From positions 33,182,255 to 33,246,254 of the forward strand of contig OX387193.1 in NCBI GenBank assembly GCA_947561395.2: 64,000 bases of DNA, read 5' to 3'. The stretch's first letter is position 1. Each line of letters begins with the position of its first letter. Positions 41,993 to 55,133 of the stretch are shown here, in pieces. The notes beneath the pieces were generated by a model. It ran no database searches and had not been told where the DNA came from. It saw only the letters and a program-made list of their open reading frames with translations. The translations under genes were made by a program, and so were the position numbers. Source of the stretch: Buxus sempervirens. Lineage: Eukaryota > Streptophyta > Magnoliopsida > Buxales > Buxaceae.

Positions 41993-44900
41993 TGTAACGC
42001 CCCAAACCCGGGTCAATGCAAACCGGCACCTAACCCGAATCCGGTTTGCTACTGTAACAACCCAAATCCAGCTCAACAACCGATTCGAGATGCTACTGGC
42101 CCATATCAAATATTCATCAATAATTAACCAAACTGAAGAATTAAAATAAGCCATTCAATATTAATAATCAGAGTGCAAAATCATCAAATGTGCGGAAGTG
42201 TAGTCTAACATCCTCATACAGAAATAAATAACCATCCAATCCAAGTGATCAAGTTTGGTAATAATGAAAGGTCACTAAATCTCTCAATCTCTCTAGTAAA
42301 TCAAAAACCAAATAAATAATAAATTCAAACTGTCAAAGTACTAAAAAGTCCTCTCTCCTCGACCTCAAATCAAATCGAGATAATAATAATCCTTCGACGA
42401 AAAATCAGCAAGTTCACTCTGATAATCCCCACTAAGATTCCCCTTTCGCGTATCCGCTGAAAAATAACATAAAGAAGTAGGGTGAGATACGGATATCTCA
42501 GTAGGCAACACATGCATGCTATAACCAGTTCATAAATATTAAAATAGATGTTCATGCATGAATAAGCAGTCTTGAGTAAACAGGCTCGTATAAACATTCA
42601 TATCGATCATGGAATACAAATCAACATGTAAAACAGTTTAAGTATTAGTTAACAGTATAAAGTATATCAAGATCATGATTCAGAAATCAATAACATAATC
42701 CAATATAAAAACCGAGATGTACTAAACAGTCACATCCAACCATAGCATCCAATACATGCGTCCAGCATGTGAACAATATCAGAAGTAAGTGTTTGTGATC
42801 TCAGCATCATTGTAGGACTCACAAAGAAAGATACACATTTGAGATGACTCTCAACCATATGCTATACCATCGTGCGGCTTATGGGCAACGCTACTAATGA
42901 TACTCAAACCCGTGAACATCACCTTAGATAAGAGCCGTAATCATCGATTTATTGCACACGACTCAACCGAGTTGACATGAACCACCAGCATGCAGCACCG
43001 AAATCAATACATAGAGACGGTCGCTTATCCGCATGTACAGGGAATCACTAGTGTGCGCGCGTCGGAAACGCTGCACGGGAAAATTTGGAGTCACCACCGC
43101 CTGATGGGGTGCAGCGAACACCTGGGTGCCTAATTTGGTCTATTTGGGTTGGTCTGCGGCTTGAGATTTTGAGAAAGGGTCTCGGTTGCGGTCTGGGGAA
43201 GTCTGTAGACACCCCAGACCACCTCGTCCGATGACGGGTCCCATGGGTTCCCTGGTTTGAGTCAACTCACTTTGGTTCTCACCCGATTCCTAATCCAGCA
43301 TGCCATCTGGTTTAAGTTGGCGGGACCACCTGAGTGGTGTGGGTCCCTTTAATTGCTTTTATCTTGCTTAATTCAGTGATCTAAGTCTGATAAGGTGGGC
43401 CTCATTGGAAGGCCCACGGAGTCCTTGGTGGACTTAGGTAAGCCCATGTATCCCCTGTGGGCCTCTACCTAAGCCTAAGAGGCCCTTTGGGTTCAGGTTT
43501 AGTGAATTGATTTTATTTTACGGTTTAATTCAAGAATTTAAGTGTCTTTTATGCAAAAGTGGGTCGGCATTGGTTTTCGGGCCCCTGGGTAGGCCCCCAT
43601 GATGGTTGCCAAAAGTATTTTGGATTGTCTTTATTTAACTTTTGCTGAACTGGGTTGGACACTGGGCTTGGGGCCCGTAGTCCAAATTTGGGCTTGAAAG
43701 CCCAAGTTCCTTGAGGTTTAGGGCTTGCACCCTTCCTTGGTTCAGTTAGTGGGCTTTGTCGAGCCCAATAGGCCCTAGCCCTGGGTCTCGGCCAAACCAT
43801 GCAATTCAAACATGTCATTCCACAAAGCTGGTTTGGGTGGGCCGCATTGGGTTTGGCCCATCCGATTCGATTGGTTAATTTCACTTAGCTTGCTTAGGTT
43901 GCATGCTTGAATTCCTTTATGTTTGTCGGGCTTGGTGGGCCCCGTTGGAAGGCCCACTAATGTTCCGGCACCCGGAAACCCTATTGGTTCACTTGGTTTG
44001 GTTAAAACATCTTGAAACTACAGCAAAACCAAAGAACACGCAAAAATGGCATTTCTGCCATGTATCCGGCCTTAGTTGCCGGATATACACAAACCATAGG
44101 TGATCCAACCTGAGTTGTCAGATCACCTTAAAACCTTACTTTTTTGAGCTTTGGCAATCGGGATGCTTCTGTGGGTCTCCTAGGGGTCTTCTACAAGCCG
44201 TGTGGGCCCCTGCAAGGGCCCACATTGGTTCGGGTTTGAGGTTGTACCCACTTTAATCCCTTTTGGGGTTTTCCAGCAAAGGCAAGGGTGTAGGCAATGG
44301 TGCATGGAGGTGCTGCCCTCCTCCTTCTCTTTGGTAATTGCAGCAGTGAGATAGGGGCTCTGGCACCCCTACTTGGGTATTCCCAAGCCACTAACCAATA
44401 GGCACTCAAAGTCAATGGGTTAAGCTCTCACGTTATGTAAATTGATAACAAAACCAACCTGCTGTAAAGTATGGGGCAGCAACCAAAAGAAGAGGTTTAG
44501 GCATGCTACTAAGGCTTGCAATGGTGGACTAGGGGTGGGGAAGCATGGCCATGGGTTCTCCTAGCTCATGATACACAAATTAAAGCACATCACACAACTT
44601 AAAAGACTAGAAACCAGGAATAATGGAGAGCTCTAGCAGCAGCCCCAAAGACACCCTTCATGCTTGCTAATTTAATGTAAAAGAAGCAAATGGGAACCCT
44701 TCATGCATACTAACTTGACACACAAGAAAAACAGTGAAAGAAAAGAGACATGTTGCATTCCCATGGCAGACAAACAAGGATCTGCTGTGACCAAGGGGGC
44801 AGCAACTATTAATCTTGAGTTTTATTGAGGTTTAACCTGCTGCTAGGGGGTAGAGATGCTGAAGCAGCAGCTCATGTGGGCCACAACAAGGGGGCTGTGG

Positions 44901-47900
44901 GTGTGGGGACATGGCCAAGGATCAAAACATCAAATGGTGGGGGGGCATATATTCACAATGATCCAATAAAAAAGTACATCATGCATACATGTTCAAGAGA
45001 TAAAAAGTCTTGCTATGGGTACAAGTACAGCACCAAATAAAGAAGGGTTAAGCAAGCAAGGGGCTGGGAATACATGGATGTTGGGAGGGGAAGGCATGCA
45101 CGCATGGGCTAATCAATATCACAACAGGGGGGAGATGGTGAGCATGGCAAAGGCTTCAAATAGCAAAGCCCACTACTTATACACACATGCAAAGCAAGTA
45201 AGAAAAAAACTTGCTGTACCAGAGAGGCACAGCAACTACTATGGTATCTAAGCATGCTAAGAGGTGCTAAAAGATAACCTAAAAAAGATAGGAGAGAGGG
45301 GGCGGGGTCATGCACGGCTCTTAGGGGCTAAAACCGGGGGTGGTTTTATACTTCCCGACCTGCTGGGACAGCATCAAACAGTGAGAGCTTGCTGTTGCCC
45401 CCAGCAGCAACCTACTTTGGTCACGGCAAAGGGAGCATGGCAATGGCTCACCACATGCTATTATGAAAGAAGACAGCAAGGAACAAAGGGTAAACAGAGG
45501 CACTTCAAGGCTCAAAATAGTAGGTTAAGGGGTGAGGGGAACATGTTCGTTACACCGTCAAAACTTCAAGTGAAATAAAGGCAAGGATGGTGTTGCTACT
45601 ATCAACCACAGCAGCTCCAGAATTCATGGCAAAAGGGGGGCATAGGGGAAACATGCATCTCAAAAATAAAGAAGGGAAACCTACCACAGCACATACACTA
45701 CAACACAAAGCACACCCGAGCATGCACTCATCATGGTACACAAAAAATAAGAGGATACGTCCAACAAAGAACCACCATGAGAATAAAAAAAAGGGATGAG
45801 AGAAGAGAAAAAACCCAAGAATCATGAAGGGTAATGGCGGGTTACGTGGGGGTACATTAGATTAGAATGGGAGGAACATTCTCCTCCTAAAATTGCTCAA
45901 AACAGCAAACTAAAATGACAGCTTATAAGCACCAAAAAAAGGTATGAAAAGTGAGCTCTCACACTCCCAAGAAACCCTACGTGGACCTCTTACTTGTGGT
46001 GGCTTTTAGGCCATGAAAAAGACAGTAAATACATGCTCAAGTCACCATGGAAAAGAGCTCATGCCAAGGAAGAAGAAAGGAGCAGAAAAATCAGTAAAAA
46101 AATCTGGTTTTGATATATGTATAATACATTGTGGTGAGGAACCTCACCTAGTGGTGCTTGAGCACTCATGCAAGGTGGAGACCACTTCTGGAGGTGGTGC
46201 AGCAGCTGGAGACTCTCCTTCTTGACAGCAACAGCACTTGTTCCTCTTCTTGTTGGAGTGTAAGTGAAGAAGAAGAAGGAAAAGAAGGGTGGAAGCACTT
46301 GGGGTGGTCTAGGGAGATGGTGGAGGGCAAGGAGAGCTGGGGAAGATCAGGTTCGGGTGCACAAGGGAGGGGGAAAAATCTCCAAGGCCAGCAACCCTCG
46401 GATACACTGAGGTCTACTTGTATCCGATATTAAATATCGGATACAAAACACAATAATTCGGAATTTTAATGCCACCGCGAATTGGTCGAGGAATCGGCGC
46501 GAATCTCGCTAGAAAATCCTTTGTATCCGATGAATATTGTAGGATACACACAAAAATATGTGTATCCGACATATTTGGTCGGATACAAATCGAAAAATTA
46601 CAGATTGCCCCTCGACTTGACCGATTTGACCGATTCGACCAATTTGACCAATTTGACACTTTTAGATATCTGCAGATTGCCCCGTGTGAATTTTGGTTTA
46701 GTCCCTGAGATATTTAGCAAGTTTTTTATTTTTAAAGATTCCCCCCCCCCCCCCCCCCCCCGCGTGATATTTTGCTGCGTTTGTCGCCACGTGTGCAGCT
46801 TTTGGGTTTTGCTGCTTGGAAACTTCGACAACTCATATTTCCTTTGTCCGGACTCCGATTTGGGCAAACTCAGTTGCGTTAGAATCGTATCGGAGCCCTA
46901 TATCCAATGACGTAGGGCTAAGCACCTGGCTAGGGGTTCGGCAAAAAGTCAACTTTCGGATCCCCCTCAAGTTTTACCAGCCCGCAGAACCTTCATCCGA
47001 ACTCCGATTCCAGCAAACTCAGTTGCGTTGGAACCGTGTCGATATTCTCTATCCATTGAGATAGGCAAGGTGGCCAATTATCACTTGATCAAAAAGTCAA
47101 CTTTTGCCCCTTCAGGGTTTGACTTTTTAGCTGGGGTTTGCATTTCTTGCTCTTCCGGGAGCGCAAAAATGAGGTGCTTACAACCAGTGGAGCACCAGGG
47201 TGTCCCTCCAGACATAGGACCCTCCAGAGCAAACCAACTTACAAAGGAAGTGTGTTCGCACTAGGGAGTAATTCAACCCAAATAAAATATCCCTTCGCTA
47301 TCTAGCCAAAACTATGGATCCATAACCAGTTATGCCCACTAGACACCAAAAGTCCCTAAGGACTAATATTTCTGTATATAATAGTGCCTAGCGGCATATA
47401 ATGGTTAAATCTGTAATTTCTTTCATTATAAGGTTAACTGGGGTCAAAATCTGATCTGGAAATCCTGTATATCATATTCTAGTTATCAATATAAATTTGC
47501 ATGTCTCTTAGTTAATTATCTCAAATTTACAAGTTTAGTTCTTCCAAAACTTAGGTTTTCTTATTATTTACAAGCTTGGCAACTAATTACCCTAAATACC
47601 TCCCTATTTTTATTCTTTTATAAAACAAGTAATTGGTAATTTATTTTGGTCCTAAAACATCTTAATTATTGTTTAAAATTTGTTAAAAATGGTTCAAAAT
47701 TGAATCAGGGGTTAAAAATACGAAAAATTTCATTTTTTGGTTAGATCGCTCAGGCGGTAGTTCAAAACGGAGAGCCGACGATAAGTCAATAAGCAGTCTT
47801 GGGCGGTCAAACTATTTCAACAAGCGCCTAGGAGTGTCGAGGATCGTTGAGCACAGTAAGCTCGGCGGTCTCCCAAAAACAAACATACAGTGTTTAACAA

Positions 47901-48528
47901 CTTGATTTTTCATGTCTAAGATGATTCTAACATATTTATAAGATTGATATCAAGCTAAATACATGTATATATAACACAAAAACATGCATAGAGATTAAAC
48001 AAGTCGAGAACACAAAACGCTCGTGAAAACAGTGCTGCCTACCTCTGTTCGATTGTTCCTCCTCTTCTTCCTCTAACCAACAGTGTTCACAGATGCAAGA
48101 CACTCTCTAGACGATGAAGAGCACAAGACCAACGTCTTCTCTTTCTCCTTCTTCTTCTTCTCTTCTTCTTCTTCTTCGGTCGTGCGAATTCTGTATTCTG
48201 CGGTCATCGAATACTCAGCAAATGAAAAGAATACAGAGAGAATACCAGCGTATTCTCCTAGGGCTAATATTCTATATTTATATTTCTATTATCCCACGCA
48301 ACACATATGCATCAATTCCTATACACATCGCCCAATCAAAATACAATAGGATTAAAATATCGATCTTACCGTGATATTCCACAATCAGACGGTCGGATCT
48401 GCGCCCAACTCTGGATCTCCACTAATTACGATATCACCTACAACCATAAATTATTTCCATCGATTAAAACCCTTAATAATATTAATTATTAATTTACTTT
48501 TATATTTAGGAAAATTCAGGGTCTTACA
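41993..48528 (-). repeat. Tekay-like LTR (minus), split by a Tat solo LTR
   Basis: On the minus strand it starts TGTAAGACCC (48528) and ends GGGCGTTACA (41993). About 2.4 kb remains after removing 43052-47182 and one TSD copy. It is close to 55134-57549 with only scattered differences. It is flanked by a PPT and pol end on one side and by a PBS and gag start on the other, so it acts as 3' LTR for one internal region and 5' LTR for another. Donor-like AGAG/GTAGGC has GT at 48042-48041, and the acceptor-like AG is at 42458-42457. Confidence 0.92.
43052..47182 (-). mobile_element. Tat-type solo LTR (minus), 4131 bp
   Basis: On the minus strand it starts TGTAAGCACCTC (47182) and ends CGCGCGCACA (43052). 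The flanks are ACTAG (43047-43051) and ACCAG (47183-47187); sister copies of the host LTR read ACCAG at this site (near 51911 and 56189), so the left copy mutated by one transition. It contains a run of 21 C (46741-46761), paired hairpins near 43395-43417 and 43935-43957, and a donor-like TAG/GTGAGG (GT at 46147-46146). No gene. Confidence 0.9.
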
Positions 48529-48548
48529 TCCTCCCCTCCTAAAAAAAA
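48529..48548 (-). other. Polypurine tract, minus strand
   Basis: On the minus strand, a T run then AGGAGGGGAGGA precedes TGTAAGACCC at 48528. Confidence 0.85.
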
Positions 48549-51128
48549 TTTTCGCCCTCGAAATTTACCTTGCAACTCTAGAAATAGATGAGGATACTTC
48601 CTCTGCATTTCCAACGCCAACTCCCAAGTGGCCTCCTCAATTGTGTGGTTTTGCCAAAGCACTTTCACAAATGGAATTACCTTAGTACATAGGACTTGCT
48701 CTCGTCTGTCCAAGATCTCAACCGGATGTTCTTCATATGTCAAGTCCCCTTGCACTACCAGTGGCTCACGCTGGATGACATGAGTAGGGTCATGCACGTA
48801 CTTCCTCAACATAGAAACATGGAATACGTCATGAACTCCTTCCAACTATGCAGGCAATGCCAATTTGTATGCCATTGGTCCCACTGTATCCACAATCTCA
48901 AATGGACCTATATATCTCGGAGCCAACTTGCCTTTCTTGCCAAATTGCTTAATCCCACGAGATGGAGACACCTTTAGAAATACCGAATCACCAATCTCAA
49001 AATGCAAATCTCTCCTTCTAGTGTCAGCGTAGCTCTTTTGACAACTCTGGGCTGTAAGCATATTCTGCCTAATCTGATTTATCTTTTCAATATTGTCATG
49101 CACAATCTGCGGCTCAATAAGTTGTCTTTCTCCAACTTCCACCTAGCACACTGGGGATCTACACGAACTGCCAATAGTGCCTCAAATGGTGCCATCTTAA
49201 TACTTGCCTGATAGCTATTATTATAGGCAAACTCCACCAATGGTAGGTGCTGATTCTAACTACCTCCCCAATCCATAACACAACATCTCAGTATATCTTC
49301 CAACGTCTGAATGGTACGCTCAGACTGTCCATCTGTCTGAGGATGATAGCTGGTGCTGAAACTAAGCTTCGTGCCCATGGCTGCCTAAAATGTAAACCAA
49401 AAGTGTAACGTGAATCGTGCATCTGTCAGACACTATAGAAACTGGCACTCCATGAAGTCTCGCTATCTCCCTGACGTACAACTTAGTTAGAGACTTTAAC
49501 TGCTATGTAGTGTTGATAGGTAAGAAATGTGCTGACTTAGTCAGTCTATCAACAATAACCCAAATAGCATCCTCCTTCGCTGTCAAAGGCAATCCAGATA
49601 CAAAATCCATGGTCACATGTTCCCACTTCCATTCTGGAATAGGAAGTGACTGAAGTAGCCCAGGTGGCTTAAGATGTTCAGCCTTCACTTACTGACATGT
49701 CAAACACTTAGTCACATACTCTACAATCTCCCTCTTCATTTTTGACCACCAATAGATCTCCTTCAGGTTCTTATACATCTTTGTACTCCCTGGGTGCACT
49801 GCATATTTCGATCTGTGTCCCTCGGTCAATATCTTCTCCTTAATCTCCTCATCAGCCGGAACACAAATACGACCTCTAAACCTCAATAGCCCATCTCTAT
49901 CTGAAAAATCTACAGCAACCTCAAATCCTGTACTAATCAACTCTCTGGTCTGATTCAACTGTGGGTCAGTCAATTGTCTCTCCTAAATCAACTGTACCAA
50001 ATCTGGCTCTATCTGAACACAAGCAACTCTAATCACTCCATCCTGTGACAAGCTGAACTCTCCCTGCCAATCTCTGACTGAATCCACCAATTTACACTGA
50101 CTCATCATAAAGGCTGCTAAAGTAGCTACCTGATCATCAACTGCACTCTTTCTGCTCAAGGCATCTGCCACTACGTTTGCTTTACCTGGGTGGTATTTCA
50201 AAGTAAACTTAAAGTCCTTAAGCAGATCCATCCACCTATGCTGCCTCATGTTCAAGTCTCTCTAAGAAAACAAGTATCTCAAGCTCTTATGATCAGAGAA
50301 AATCTCGAACTCTACTCCATAAAGGTAATGCCTCCATAACTTCAGTGCAAATACTATGGCTGCCAACTCCAAATCATGAGTAAGGTAGTTTTTCTCATGT
50401 GGTCTCAACTATCTCGAGGCATAAGCTACAACTCTGCCTTGCTGCATCAAAACACATTCCAAACCAATCCTAGAAGCATCACAATATACTGCAAACGCTT
50501 CATCCATGGATGGCACAATCAACACTGGGGCAGTAGTCAATCGATGCTTCAACTCCTGGAAGCTCTGCTCACACTTCTCATCCCACTGGAATTTCACTGC
50601 CTTCTTGGTTAAGTTGGACAGGGGTGCGGCTATACGAGAAAATCCCTTGATGAATCTCCTGTAGTACCTTGCCATGCCAAGGAAACTCCTAACCTCTGTC
50701 ACTGTAATGAGTCTAGGCCAATCTGTTATTGCCTTAACCTTCTCAGGTCCACAGTTATGCCCTCACCTGAGATAATATGACCTAAGAATGAAATCTGCCT
50801 CAACCAGAACTGACACTTGCTAAATTTTCCATACAGCCTGTGGTCTCTCAAAGTATGCAACACTGGCTTCAAATGCCCAACATGTTCCTCTCTGGTCTTA
50901 CAATATACCAAGATGTCATCAATAAACACCACTACAAAACTATCCAAGTATGCATGAAAAATCCTGTTCATGAGGTCCATGAAAATAGCTGGGGCATTGG
51001 TCAGCCCAAAAGGCATAACCAGGAACTCATAAAGCCCATAGCGTGTACGGAAAGCTGTCTTCTCTACATCCTCCTCTGTTACTCTCAACTGATGGTAGCC
51101 CGACCTTAAATCAATCTTGGAAAACCAA
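48549..51128 (-). pseudogene. pol: Tekay-like pol fragment: RT to chromodomain-like tail
   Basis: It starts inside RT at [14 protein letters not shown], joined directly to LTR sequence at about 51128. RT has FIDDILVY (IDDI codons at 50923-50912). A one-base frameshift near 50740 separates RT from the rest, which then stays mostly in one frame: RNase H (YCDASRIGLE), HHCC (KYAVHPGSTKMY, CLTCQ), a broken integrase core with a further frameshift near 49400, a GPF module (RYIGPFEIV) and the tail ILDRREQ/VKVLWQNH. Stops at former Gln codons (near 50257, 49981 and 49687) fit C-to-T decay. Protease and the RT N-terminus are absent. Confidence 0.9.
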
Positions 51129-54128
51129 CCCAAACCTAGGTCAATGTAATCTGGCACCCAACCCGAACTACCCGGTTCACTACTGTAACAACCCAAGTTC
51201 GATTCAACAACCAAACCCAAGGTGTTACCACGAAGCTGGGGTCAGATATGAACTAAGATTCACAATAATTTTAAAACTAATTAATTACATCAAAGTTCTG
51301 GTGGAAAATAAAACAATTCTTTATTCAATTTAATCATTTCAGTTTACAATAACATTTGTCTAATCAACATATGAACATTAATATCAATTACAATTCTACC
51401 CATCAAACAAAACCCCATCTTCGCGATCTCTCCAAGCAACCTGAAAAATAGGGGAAAATGGAGTGAGATTTACATCTCAACAAGTAGTAAGTGCATGCAA
51501 TTAGAAACAGTCTAATGTAAACAAATAGTAATGAGGTATGCGATTAATCAACGATAAGGCGATAAGTTCAAATTCTCAATGCTGAATCTAAATAAGCGAT
51601 AAAACAGATAATCATGCATAAATACCAGCAATAAGATGTTATCGAGGTAAAACCAACCAAAGCGATAAAACACGTGCCATTGCAAGACTCACAAAGATGA
51701 TAAGTATTTGAGATGACACTTGACTAAATGCTATACCACCGTGCAACTTAAGGGCAAAGCTACTAAAACACTCAAACCCGTGAAGATCACCTTAGATAGG
51801 AGCCGTAGTCATCGACTTATTGCTTACGAACTCAACAGAGTTGGCATGTACCACCAGCATGCAGCACCCAGAATCAATACATGGAGATAGTCGCTTATCC
51901 ACATGTACAGGGAATCACCAGTGGAGCACCGAGGTGTCCCTCCAGACATAGGACCTTCTAGAGCAAGCTGACTTGCAAGGGAAGCACGCTCGCACATAGG
52001 AGTAACTCAACCAAAATAAAATACCACTTAGCTAACCAGCCAAAACTATGGATCCATATACAGCTAAACCCACTGACACAAACCACGATAAAACAACATA
52101 CGGGAGGACACGCTACTGTAGGAAGCATACACACTTTTACCCATAAAGGATTACACATCTCTACACAGAGGATTACCCATCTCTGTCGTAAAAACTAGTA
52201 TCAACTCAACCACAGAAGCCGTATCATCCAACCGTAAAAGAAAAGCGAATAACATCGTACCACATACCAATCCATACCCAAATATTCAATTTCAAGAGAA
52301 AACCATGATTCATTCCTTAAAAATCCAAATAAAGCCTTTTTCAGAATAACATATGCAATTTCCCAATTATATTCAAAATAAAACTCATGTATCATAAATT
52401 CAATAAAAATTTGAGTTTATGCAATTCCAGAAACCAATATTCATATTTAAAGGACAAACCAAAAGAAATTCAAATCTTGCTTAGAGTTTTCCTTATTAAT
52501 CCCTTTATTATATCCAGCTTCTCATATTAATACCTAAGATTGTATTTATTTAAATTTTCTGTATTTATAATTTCTAGCATATTCTACAAACCTAAAATAT
52601 AGTTTAGAAATTAATTTTAATCCATAAATACAAACTAGTATTGTTCCCATTGTTGTTACCTTCAATTTAGTGCATTTCATATTCTATCCTATCCTTAGAA
52701 CCTCTAATTATTTGGTTATTTACAAAATATAATTTTATAAATTTTTATAATTTAATTAGGTCTTTAAAAAGATGTTGGAATGGTTAAGATATTAGAAAAA
52801 TTATTAGAATTTTATTTGGATTCCAAAAATACCTTAAATCTAAATTTTCTGCATAGAGCGCTTACCTTTGCTGTCTAGGCGGTCCTGGGCAATCCTAGGC
52901 ACTCGTGCAAATTTCTGCTATAAATTTCCAGATTTTCCAAGTTTAGATTTTTATGCTTTTGCTTTGAGTTTAATTGCTCTAAATTAATCTACTAGCATTC
53001 GAAATCATATCTAAAGCCCTCGACATTAATTAGTTTCAATTAAATACCATCCTACAATTATTTGCATGATCAAACCAAATTTTCTTCATTTCTTTAACAA
53101 ATCCTTCAAGAATACAAAATCCTATAATATAAAACATTTGATTCCATGTAAATCCAGTTCCGACTAATCCATTCAAACCATATTAAATCATAGAAAACAA
53201 AACCATGCACTTCCTCCAGTTTTTAAGGGTTACTACTTGCCTCATACGCTAAAAATCCATCTTCCTTTAAAGTTTCTAATTCTGGACCCAACTTCTGCTC
53301 CCAAACGCACAAACCTAGAGTTATCCAATTCAAATATTAACCCTTCACATTGTAGATTCATTAGTGATGATCAAAACCTCCAACTTTGAAGTCAATCTAC
53401 CGTACGGATTTTCCTCGATCGCAATTTGATGATGGCTGGTCGAACAGCTCTAGCAACCTTCTTCTTCCTTTCTCTCCCTCTTTTCTCTCAATATTTAACC
53501 CACGAAAATTCTTTTTTTTCTCCTCTTTCTTTTATATTTATACTAGGCTATAAGAGTCCTAAACCAACCCTAATAAGTTCCTTTAATTGGGCTAACCCAA
53601 GCAAGGTCTAATTAAAGTCTAACTCCTAATTAATTCCTACTTTTTCTCCACCTTCTATTTTTCTACTAAAACAATACTAATCAAATCTCTTATTATCTAA
53701 AAACTCCTTACAGCCTAATTTCGTGCATAATAATTACTTAAACACTAAATATCACCTAAAACCCAAATTAATTACTTTTTCTCCCAATTAAGACTTGAAA
53801 TCTCCTAATTACCCTTTTTCTTCATTTAGGCCTTTATTTCTTCCTTTTAATTTCTAACTTGTCTAAATAAATTATTTTCTTCTATTTTCTAATTCTAGTT
53901 ATTATTTAATGATCTATTTATTAATTACCCTTTTTTGAAAATTACCAAAATACCCTTTTACCCTTTTAGGCTAATTTCCTCAAAATTCTTTCTTTATTTA
54001 TAACTTATTACTTATTCGAATTACTTATTCTCTAAATCTTCACTTTTTATTTGTAACTAGGACTTGAACTCATATTTTCTTTTATTTATTATTTATTTAT
54101 TTATCATGTGAAAATTCGGGGTTTTACA
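51129..54128 (-). repeat. Tekay-like LTR (minus), right end lost into pol
   Basis: On the minus strand it starts TGTAAAACCCCG (54128) and runs about 3.0 kb to TTGGGTTGG, where RT coding begins. Another dozen or so terminal bases (GCGTTACA in the relatives) are missing. It interrupts gag at 54128 and pol at 51128. It has TATAAATAT on the minus strand near 53535, a donor-like TGAG/GCAAGT (GC at 53240-53239), an inverted GAGAT-ATCTC motif near 51475, and an acceptor-like TTTTTCAG (AG 51442-51441), 1800 nt from the donor. No coding sequence. Confidence 0.8.
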
Positions 54129-55009
54129 CTCACGCTCCTCCTCATATGCCTCTACAGCAAATGCTCTAGCCTGTTGCGGCTGCTGAGTAGGTACTGCCTG
54201 CCTCTGTCCTCCTCTCTGAGCTACTCCTCGGCCCTGGGGTCTCTGACTTTGGTCTCAAGGTCACTCTCAGCCCTGGTGGCTCAACGTACAATATTCTTGA
54301 GCTCAGTGTACAGGAATACCGTCAGCATACTCCGAATCTCAGACTTCAAACCCCGCTCAAAGTGCGACTTCAGTCTCCTCTCATCCTGAGTCATATGGGT
54401 TGCAAAACGAGACGAAGCTGCAAATCTGGCCTCGTACTGTGCCACTATCTGGCTCCCCTGGGTGATGTCCATGAATTCCCGCTCTTTCTTAAGTCGAACC
54501 TCCTCAGAAAAATATTGTTCATAAAACACCTCACGAAATCCATCCCATGTCATAAAAGTAGCCTGAGGGTCCTACCTCTTCCTAGCTATCCACCAGTGAA
54601 CAGCCTTACCCTCAAACAAGAACGCTTCCAATCTCACCCTCCTATCCACTGGGCATCCCATGGCCTCGAATATCCACTCAACTCACATTAGCCACCTCTC
54701 TACCTCCTTCGGATCTGGTCGTCCACTGAAAATAGGCGGATCCAACTTCCTGAACTGCTCTAAGTCTCGAGCTGTCTGAATCTCTTCCTCCTGTCTAGGA
54801 GCATTCCTGTGTCCATCACTGTCATTCCCATTCAAGTTCTAACTCATATTTTCCTCCCGTTCCTTGGCAAGAAGTTCTGCCAAAGTACCAACAGACGCCC
54901 ACACATCTCCAAGTGGAGGTGGTGGTAATGGAGCATCCTGCTGCTACTCCCTAGCCTCAACTATCTCATCAGTAGTATTAGCTTGTGCGCGTCTCCCTCT
55001 ACCAGCCAT
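54129..55009 (-). pseudogene. gag: gag, Tekay-like, 3' part lost
   Basis: The minus-strand ATG at 55009 (MAGRGRRAQ) opens the same N-terminus as 1128. The capsid region includes QFRKLDPPIFSGRPDP and TWDGFREVFYEQYF; the largest open piece is 54553-54281. Stops occur near 54957, 54842, 54683 and 54573, among others. It ends at 54129 where an LTR begins, so zinc knuckles and protease are missing. Confidence 0.88.
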
Positions 55010-55117
55010 CTGCAAAATACAAATTCCATTTGTTAGAATCCAATATTTCTAGGGGTTCTATCTAACGTACTCACAATCCCATCCCCCTAAGGCTAGCTAT
55101 CTAAGGTTAGGACCATA

Positions 55118-55129
55118 GCTCTGATGCCA
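55118..55129 (-). other. Primer-binding site, minus strand (variant)
   Basis: The minus strand reads TGGCATCAGAGC, four bases from the LTR end at 55134. It is one base off the usual TGGTATCAGAGC. Confidence 0.85.
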
Positions 55130-55133
55130 CCTC

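Noticed and set aside
45015-45825. Several 65-105-codon frames on both strands around 44.8-46.4 kb
   Set aside because: All lie in a Tat solo LTR, lack known motifs, and overlap on both strands.
46741-46761. Run of 21 C as a regulatory element
   Set aside because: A simple homopolymer within a solo LTR; its length may even be an assembly estimate.
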